A stretch of 16,739 bases of DNA, taken from positions 83,465 to 100,203 of the forward strand of contig DHWH01000015.1 in the NCBI GenBank assembly GCA_002413065.1. Reading direction: 5' to 3'. Source of the stretch: Patescibacteria group bacterium UBA5187. GTDB lineage: Bacteria > Patescibacteriota > Minisyncoccia > Phycocordibacterales > PALSA-1337. The notes below the pieces were generated by a model that saw nothing but the letters and a program-made list of their open reading frames with translations, did not search any database and was not told the DNA's origin. The position numbers and the translations under genes are program-made. The first letter of the stretch is position 1; each line of letters begins with the position of its first letter. This document shows, in pieces, positions 12,357-16,739 of this stretch.

Positions 12357-12795
12357 CTAATTCAATAAATCCAAAGCCGGCTGAAACGCTTCTTCTGCCG
12401 TTTCAAAAACTGGATATCCATATTTTTCTGCTTCTTCTTTGTAGTGCGGTCTTTCCGTAAAAAAGAAGCATTTTGCCTCCATTTCCTGCAAATGAGGAGT
12501 GTTGCCCCATCTTGGATATCCTTGAATACGTTTCAATGTCTCTTCGTATGATCTTCCAATAAGTACAATCCCTGGAAAACCGAGGTCACATTTTGCGAGA
12601 TGCGGCATAATATTTACACATTCAAAAATAACCGGCCTCTTTTCATTTTTATAAGAATCAATCTTCTCCATAAAACCCAGCCACAATCCTTCGGATTGCA
12701 ACCCCATGCACCTCGTCAGCGAGACGTTTTGCCAAGTAAGATTTACCTGAAGTCGGAATACCTGATATGAAAAGCCTCTTGCCCGCATGGTTCAT
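12357..12795 (-). pseudogene. P-loop nucleoside/nucleotide-kinase-like gene, frame-disrupted
   Basis: From ATG 12795 the first frame reads MNHAGKRLFISGIPTSGKSY then LAKRLADEVHGV, with a Walker A motif (GIPTSGKS) on a predicted beta strand, but it meets TGA at 12660-12658. From about 12700 the homologous-looking sequence continues in another frame: LQSEGLWLGFMEKIDSYKNE, KRPVIFECVNIMPHLAK, FPGIVLIGRSYEETLKR, PHYKEEAEKYGYPVFETAEEAF, to the stop at 12357. That second frame is open back to ATG 12788, but its first 28 codons lack the P-loop and look non-coding. The most likely history is a deletion with frameshift near 12690-12705, at a CAATCC-TTC-GGATTG hairpin. Joined, the parts give only about 146 residues. 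An assembly or sequencing error is the alternative. The family resembles small P-loop kinases; substrate unknown. Confidence 0.65.
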
Positions 12796-12801
12796 ATGAA
12801 A

Positions 12802-12807
12802 AGTATA
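12802..12807 (-). promoter_or_regulatory. Extended -10 box before the P-loop kinase remnant
   Basis: On the minus strand TGC-TATACT ends 6 nt before ATG 12795, predicting a leaderless mRNA. No convincing -35 hexamer is present, as is usual for extended -10 promoters. Confidence 0.5.
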
Positions 12808-12832
12808 GCAGACTACGAATAACTGCACATAC

Positions 12833-12864
12833 AAAAACTGCCCCCGAACATGGTGGCAGTTTTT
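12833..12864 (-). terminator. Terminator of the tuf-rpsJ-rplC unit
   Basis: AAAAACTGCC (12833-12842) and GGCAGTTTTT (12855-12864) pair perfectly over 10 bp around a 12-nt loop. Transcribed on the minus strand it follows the rplC stop by 39 nt and ends in TTTTTG. It lies between unit 1 and insertion A. Confidence 0.8.
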
Positions 12865-12903
12865 GAAATCTAATTTAGAGCTTTGCTAGTTTATTTAAAG
12901 AAA

Positions 12904-13512
12904 TTATTTCGCAACAATCTCCACGATCGTTCCCCTTCGTCCAGGAATAGCCCCTGAGACGTATAAGATACTCTCTTCGGCGTCGATGTGAGCAACACTA
13001 AGGTTACGTACAGTGACTCTGTCGCTTCCCATACGGCCCGCCATGCGCATACCTACAGGCACGTGGGTTCGGAGACCGCCCCCGATAGAACCTGGCTCGC
13101 GTTCAGAGTGTTTCTGACCGTGAGTTCGAGGGCCTCCATGGAAACCATGACGCTTGACCACGCCTTGGAAACCTTTACCTTTTGAGATCGCACTTACAGT
13201 AAGGTTATCACCTGCTTTGAACTGTGAGAGCTCCATCTTATCGCCAACTTTTACGGTCGGCGCATCGAAACGGAATTCATGAACTGAAGCAAATGAACCC
13301 AACTCCTTAAAATGTCCTTTTTGCGGCTTGGCAATGCGATTTGGATTTCGAGATCCTTCACCCACCTGAACAGCTTCGTATCCATCCGTGTCCTTGGTGC
13401 GAACCTGCGTAACGACGTTTCCGCGCACAGCTACAGCCGTCACTGGAATAGCGTTACCGGCAGCATCGTAGATCTGCGTCATATTGAGTTTTCTTCCTAG
13501 AATGAATTTCAT
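12904..13512 (-). CDS. rplC: Large-subunit ribosomal protein uL3
   Basis: uL3 helps initiate 50S assembly and reaches the peptidyl-transferase centre. The 202-aa product has family length and motifs: MKFILGRKLNMTQIYDAAGN, GKGFQGVVKRHGFHGGPRTH, GQKHSEREPGSIGGG, and RMAGRMGSDRVTVRNL. The central loop reads HSEREPGSIG where many bacteria have HRRPGSIG-like sequence. It is the last gene of unit 1 and is followed by the terminator at 12833-12864 instead of by rplD. The start is preceded by TATACTAAATCCC, with no Shine-Dalgarno sequence. Confidence 0.97.
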   Translation of the reverse strand: MKFILGRKLNMTQIYDAAGNAIPVTAVAVRGNVVTQVRTKDTDGYEAVQVGEGSRNPNRIAKPQKGHFKELGSFASVHEFRFDAPTVKVGDKMELSQFKAGDNLTVSAISKGKGFQGVVKRHGFHGGPRTHGQKHSEREPGSIGGGLRTHVPVGMRMAGRMGSDRVTVRNLSVAHIDAEESILYVSGAIPGRRGTIVEIVAK

Positions 13513-13552
13513 GGGATTTAGTATAAGTCGTAAAGTCTTGCGGTCTGACTGA

Positions 13553-13942
13553 TTACATCATCTTCACATCAATATTGACTCCTGATGGTAAGCTTAGGTT
13601 TGTTAATGCTTCGATAACTTTCGGATTTGGATTGATGATATCGATCAATCGCTTGTGAACGCGCATCTCGAACTGTTCGCGGGAATTCTTGTCGATAAAT
13701 GAAGAACGGTTCACTGTGTACTTCTTGATCTCTGTCGGCAAAGGCACAGGACCATGAACTTCAGCATCGTAACGTGCTGCCGTATCCATAATCTGTTTCA
13801 ATGAAGCGTCGAGGATCTTGTGCTCGTAGGCGCGGACGCGGATACGAAGATGAGGTACTTCATCTATAGCCTTGGCTTTGCGAACGCGCGGGGCCGCCTT
13901 GGGCTTGGTCTCTTTTTTAATTGTATCTTTTGGGGTTGCCAT
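13553..13942 (-). CDS. rpsJ: Small-subunit ribosomal protein uS10 with N-terminal extension
   Basis: uS10 is in the 30S head and, in E. coli, also binds NusB in transcription antitermination. The core starts near residue 32 (LRIRVRAYEHKILDASLKQI) and includes GPVPLPTEIKKYTVNRS, the SREQFEMRVHKRLIDI segment (N-S-R-E-Q-F-E-M-R), and SLPSGVNIDVKMM at the end. At 129 aa it exceeds the usual 102-103 by a Lys/Pro/Ala-rich N-terminal segment (MATPKDTIKKETKPKAAPRV). It follows tuf by 46 nt, across an inverted repeat. ATG is preceded by ATTAATACT. Confidence 0.97.
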   Translation of the reverse strand: MATPKDTIKKETKPKAAPRVRKAKAIDEVPHLRIRVRAYEHKILDASLKQIMDTAARYDAEVHGPVPLPTEIKKYTVNRSSFIDKNSREQFEMRVHKRLIDIINPNPKVIEALTNLSLPSGVNIDVKMM

Positions 13943-13952
13943 AGTATTAATG

Positions 13953-13983
13953 AGTCTATAATTTCGTGTGAACTTTATAGACT
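13953..13983 (-). promoter_or_regulatory. Inverted repeat between tuf and rpsJ
   Basis: AGTCTATAA (13953-13961) and TTATAGACT (13975-13983) are a perfect 9-bp inverted repeat with a 13-nt loop. No T-run follows, so a terminator is unlikely; it may be a processing or mRNA-stability element between two genes needed in different amounts. Confidence 0.4.
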
Positions 13984-13988
13984 ATAAC

Positions 13989-15179
13989 TTATTTGACGAT
14001 CTTCGTTACAACTCCGGCACCTACTGTCTTGCCTCCTTCACGGACTGCAAAACGCATCTTCTCTTCGAGGGCTACTGGAGCTACGAGCTTTACCTTGAAG
14101 GTAACTGTGTCTCCTGGCATAACCATCTCAACCTTTTCAGGAAGAGTTACTTCGCCAGTTACGTCCGTAGTACGGATGTAGAACTGAGGCTTGTAACCTG
14201 TGAAGAACGGAGTGTGGCGACCACCTTCCTCTTTCTTCAAAACGTAGATTTCTGACTCGAATTCTGTGTGAGGTTTGACGGAACCGGTCTTGGCCAAAAC
14301 CTGACCGCGGGAAACGTCATCCTTTGCAGTACCGCGGAGGAGGAGACCTGCGTTATCGCCGGCCATACCTTCCTTGAGAGATTTATTGAACATTTCGATA
14401 CCAGTGATGGTCGTCTTTGCTGTATCACGGAAACCGATGATTTCAACTTCCTCGCCAACCTTGATTATTCCGCGTTCGATACGTCCGGTAACTACTGTAC
14501 CGCGACCTTCGATAGAGAAGATATCTTCGATAGGCATAAGGAATGGCTTATCGACTTCACGAATTGGTGTAGGAATGTAAGCATCGAGAGCATTCATGAG
14601 CTCGTCGATCTTGACTGTCCAAGCCGCATCGCCTTCGAGAGCTTTGAGGGCTGAACCGCGGATAACTGGAGCGCCTTTTCCATCAAAACCTTGCTTGTCG
14701 AGAAGTTCACGCACTTCCTCCTCAACCAGGTCAATAAGGTCTTTTTCTTCTACTGCATCACATTTGTTAAGGAAAACGAGTACTTTTGGAACACCGACTT
14801 GCTTTGCAAGAAGGACGTGTTCACGTGTCTGTGGCATAACACCGTCAAGAGCGGACACGACGAGAATGGCTCCGTCCATTTGGGCGGCACCTGTGATCAT
14901 GTTCTTTACGAAGTCAGCGTGGCCGGGACAGTCGATGTGAGCATAGTGGCGTGCGGTTGATTCGTACTCAACGTGTGCCAATGAGATAGTAACGATCTTT
15001 GATGCATCGCGAACGGTACCTCCCTTTGCAATGTCCGAATACGCCTTTGCATTTGCAAGGCCTTTCTTTGATTGAACTTCGAGAATCGAAGCTGTCAAAG
15101 TTGTTTTTCCGTGGTCAACGTGACCGATGGTTCCAACGTTAACGTGCGGCTTTGTACGTGCGAATTCTGCTGCTGCCAT
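13989..15179 (-). CDS. tuf: Elongation factor Tu
   Basis: EF-Tu is the GTPase that delivers aminoacyl-tRNA to the ribosome. The 396-aa product has the P-loop GHVDHGKT (residues 19-26), DCPGH (83-87, including the catalytic histidine), NKCD (138-141) and the SALKA G5 motif, followed by domains 2 and 3 with normal motifs (GRGTVVTGRIERG, RGQVLAKTGSVKPH, GGRTVGAG-type end, here GGKTVGAGVVTKIVK). The odd feature is switch I: where most bacterial EF-Tu proteins have EEKARGITINT, this protein has RDASKIVTISL (residues 57-67). The threonine that coordinates magnesium is kept (T64), but the Arg-Gly before it is replaced. It is the first gene of the unit, with a long hairpin in its leader. Bases before ATG are GAATATAATATT. 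Confidence 0.97.
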   Translation of the reverse strand: MAAAEFARTKPHVNVGTIGHVDHGKTTLTASILEVQSKKGLANAKAYSDIAKGGTVRDASKIVTISLAHVEYESTARHYAHIDCPGHADFVKNMITGAAQMDGAILVVSALDGVMPQTREHVLLAKQVGVPKVLVFLNKCDAVEEKDLIDLVEEEVRELLDKQGFDGKGAPVIRGSALKALEGDAAWTVKIDELMNALDAYIPTPIREVDKPFLMPIEDIFSIEGRGTVVTGRIERGIIKVGEEVEIIGFRDTAKTTITGIEMFNKSLKEGMAGDNAGLLLRGTAKDDVSRGQVLAKTGSVKPHTEFESEIYVLKKEEGGRHTPFFTGYKPQFYIRTTDVTGEVTLPEKVEMVMPGDTVTFKVKLVAPVALEEKMRFAVREGGKTVGAGVVTKIVK

Positions 15180-15205
15180 AATATTATATTCTTATTACTT
15201 TAGTG

Positions 15206-15253
15206 CTTTGGCTCGCATTGTATGAGCGTGATGCCATACAGCGAGAGCCAAAG
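15206..15253 (-). promoter_or_regulatory. Long hairpin in the tuf leader
   Basis: CTTTGGCTC and GAGCCAAAG form a perfect 9-bp outer stem spanning 15206-15253, with an inner perfect 6-bp stem TGTATG/CATACA (15219-15224 with 15235-15240). No T-run follows on either strand, so it is not a rho-independent terminator. It ends 26 nt before the tuf ATG and is probably a 5' UTR structure controlling expression or stability. Confidence 0.55.
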
Positions 15254-15467
15254 ATAAATTATTAATAGTACCTCCCATATTCCCGTAATTATCAGGGGAA
15301 AATTACTGCGTAACTCTCCAATTCAACTACAGAACAATATGAAACGCATGCGACCAGTAGGTCGGGCCGCCGAAGGCCAATGCGCGTAACAGGCATAGTA
15401 GCATAGCGCAATAGTATCTGCAAATTTCCAGGTAATCTTATTTATTTTGACGTAACTAGAGAATAGT
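15254..15467. other. Intergenic region between the surface-protein gene and the tuf leader
   Basis: No gene is visible. On the minus strand a TGATAAT box and a TACTATTAATAAT stretch lie within 60 nt of the tuf leader hairpin and may be promoter elements, but no -35 with correct spacing was found. A GC-rich short repeat (GGCC-GCCGAA-GGCC, 15365-15378) is the only other structure; without a T-run it is not a clear terminator for the upstream gene. The CTCTGnTAATAT promoter seen before rplD, rpsS and rpsN is absent. Confidence 0.5.
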
Positions 15468-16739
15468 TTACTGTGCAATTGTTATATATCCGTCACTTTC
15501 GTCATAGGCGATCATCCTGCCATTTGGCGTTTGCGAATTACAGAATCCATAACAAGAATAACTATCGTACAGTTCAGCTCGGATACGATAATTCGAACCT
15601 GGTCGCAAATCTCCTGATATATCGGAAGTTATTGTGTAGGGTGACACTGTCCAATTAAATGTATTGCCCACAACTGAAGGATTCACCAAGGCAATGTAAT
15701 TTCCACCCGAGACAGGATTATTCGGCTGTGTATTTTGTGTTAGCGTCAAAAGTACCCTGTATTGCGGCTGTATAGTTCCGTCCAATCTCCATGAAATCTG
15801 ATACTGATTGCCTATCCTGAATGCTTCACCGCCGTTTGGCGTCACCACATTCACATCAGGAACATTTGATGTCTGTGCTGAGGAAATGGTGAAAGGCGCA
15901 TCACTGGAATCGCAATTTGAAGTGCCCGATTCGCAGATCTCAACGGTGTATTGACCCTCCAAGGCGCTGCCGAGATTATTTGTCGCGTACGTGTTGATCG
16001 TATCACCAACTCTCCAGCTATATGAATTTTGATTGATACTTATACCCGTCACAATAGCATAAGGTGCCGGCATTACCTGGGCACACATCAATCCTGACGG
16101 ACATTGGTATATCGGAACTAGTTTCAGATCCGCGTATGTAGCCCGAAAATATGCCGGTGCCGTCCATGTAATAGTTTGTGTCGTTCCCTTCTGCCATACT
16201 TCCCCGCCGTTTGGGCGAGTCATTTTCAGTGAACCGACTGTCGAGGTATTGTTGACTTGAACTGTTGCAGTTGACTGGACACTTAGACCTGCGCTATTTG
16301 TAACGATAAATCTAAGTGTATATGTGCCCGGCGTTGCATACTGGTGCGTAAATGTGGAAACCGTCTGCGTGGAAGATCTGGCTGCGGGAGCTTCCGTAGT
16401 ACAAGAATATCCCATCGGACAAATGCCGGTATCGCCATAATCAACACTAAAACTCAATGTGCCATTCGATGGATCCGTCGCACGGACCGTCCATGTTCCC
16501 AATTGATTGACAGCGAGTATCGTCGGAGCATCAATACCGCTTATGACAGGAGCCCTATTACCCGATGTATTTGTGTATATAGTAAATGGAGCATTGCTCG
16601 AATCGCAATTTGAAGTACCGGTCACGCACACTTGAAGTGTGTACTGACCGTCAGGAATAGCAGTAGCAAGATTTTGTTGTGCCCCATAGGAGTACATACT
16701 GCTGCCGACTTGCCAGCTGTATACGCCTCTGTTACCGCT
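15468..16739 (-). CDS. Repetitive cell-surface protein with Kre9/KNH-like and PKD domains, 5' end outside the window
   Basis: The frame is open from the right edge (16739) to the stop at 15468, giving 423 residues without a start, so the N-terminus is missing. Three copies of an Ig-like module are seen. The first is partial (YSWQVGSSMYSYGA ... GQYTLQVCVTGTSNCDSS). The second starts MTRPNGGEVWQKGTTQTITW and repeats GQYTVEICESGTSNCDSSDA. The third starts VVTPNGGEAFRIGNQYQISW and ends in YITIAQ. The PNGGE-W-TITW pattern is that of Kre9/KNH-like domains of bacterial surface proteins. Between copies one and two is a PKD-like domain (FSVDYGD ... YATPGTYTLRFIVTNSAG). Paired cysteines recur (CVTGTSNC, CESGTSNC, CYGFC), suggesting an exported, disulfide-containing protein. 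No sorting signal or membrane helix is seen at the C-terminus. Confidence 0.8.
   Translation of the reverse strand, partial: SGNRGVYSWQVGSSMYSYGAQQNLATAIPDGQYTLQVCVTGTSNCDSSNAPFTIYTNTSGNRAPVISGIDAPTILAVNQLGTWTVRATDPSNGTLSFSVDYGDTGICPMGYSCTTEAPAARSSTQTVSTFTHQYATPGTYTLRFIVTNSAGLSVQSTATVQVNNTSTVGSLKMTRPNGGEVWQKGTTQTITWTAPAYFRATYADLKLVPIYQCPSGLMCAQVMPAPYAIVTGISINQNSYSWRVGDTINTYATNNLGSALEGQYTVEICESGTSNCDSSDAPFTISSAQTSNVPDVNVVTPNGGEAFRIGNQYQISWRLDGTIQPQYRVLLTLTQNTQPNNPVSGGNYIALVNPSVVGNTFNWTVSPYTITSDISGDLRPGSNYRIRAELYDSYSCYGFCNSQTPNGRMIAYDESDGYITIAQ
15907..16616 (-). repeat. Two copies of a module repeat in the surface-protein gene
   Basis: The 17-mer GAATCGCAATTTGAAGT (plus strand) occurs at 15907-15923 and 16600-16616, within longer stretches that also match at protein level (GTSNCDSS). 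The copies are 693 nt apart, an exact number of codons, consistent with intragenic duplication of the domain. Confidence 0.6.

Noticed and set aside
12357..12788. An intact 143-aa protein from ATG 12788
   Set aside because: Its first 28 residues show no family-like sequence, while the overlapping frame from 12795 encodes a clear Walker A motif; the gene is better read as frame-disrupted.
15365..15378. GC-rich GGCC-GGCC repeat as a terminator for the surface-protein gene
   Set aside because: The stem is only 4 bp and no T-run follows on either strand.
1..16739. CRISPR array, insertion sequence or phage attachment sites around the inserted genes
   Set aside because: No regularly spaced repeats, transposase or integrase frames, or terminal inverted repeats at the insertion edges were seen.

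Overview
The window is a bacterial ribosomal-protein locus, almost entirely on the minus strand. Read in transcription order (right to left) it runs: end of a surface-protein gene, tuf, rpsJ, rplC, [insertion A], rplD, rplW, rplB, rpsS, rplV, rpsC, rplP, rpmC, rpsQ, rplN, rplX, rplE, [insertion B], rpsN, rpsH, rplF, rplR (cut by the window edge). This is the canonical S10-spc order, split in two places by unrelated genes. The compact genes, the S3 N-terminus (MSHTVHPYSHRLGIIRDW), the zinc-type S14, lysine/alanine-rich extensions on several r-proteins, the absence of Shine-Dalgarno sequences and the accessory genes (short DoxX, DUF2127, preQ transporter) all suggest a Candidate Phyla Radiation / Patescibacteria genome, most likely a parcubacterial (Paceibacteria) lineage. 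That assignment is inference from remembered family features, not a database result.

The layout is a series of transcription units. Unit 1 (15179-12904) is tuf-rpsJ-rplC, ending at a strong hairpin at 12833-12864. Insertion A (12795-10589) holds a frame-disrupted P-loop kinase (minus), a DoxX-like plus DUF2127 membrane-protein pair (plus) and a YhhQ-type queuosine-precursor transporter (minus). Unit 2 (10496-8408) is rplD-rplW-rplB. Unit 3 (8176-4520) is rpsS through rplE and ends at a terminator at 4459-4486. Insertion B (about 1640-4220, plus strand) holds candidate micro-ORFs, an unrecognised 345-aa protein with its own terminator, and an M28-like metallopeptidase. Unit 4 (1478 to the window start) is rpsN-rpsH-rplF-rplR.

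The main regulatory observation is that units 2, 3 and 4 each begin with the same promoter design on the minus strand: TTGACT/A, a 17-nt spacer ending CTCTGY, then TAATAT. Two of the copies match at 30 of 32 positions. The third break, between rplB and rpsS, has this promoter but no inserted gene. The S10-spc cluster therefore looks rewired into independently promoted blocks separated by terminators, with accessory genes in two of the gaps. None of the ribosomal genes has a visible Shine-Dalgarno sequence. Many have an AT-rich upstream stretch ending in TAC(C/T)-like bases next to ATG, and several insertion genes have a -10 box only 6-8 nt before ATG, which suggests leaderless mRNAs.

Other points worth attention are an EF-Tu whose switch I lacks the usual RGITI motif, a 70-residue basic N-terminal extension on L23, hairpins in the leaders of tuf, rpsS and rpsN, and a 170-nt purine-rich tract with flanking 11-bp direct repeats after the peptidase gene.
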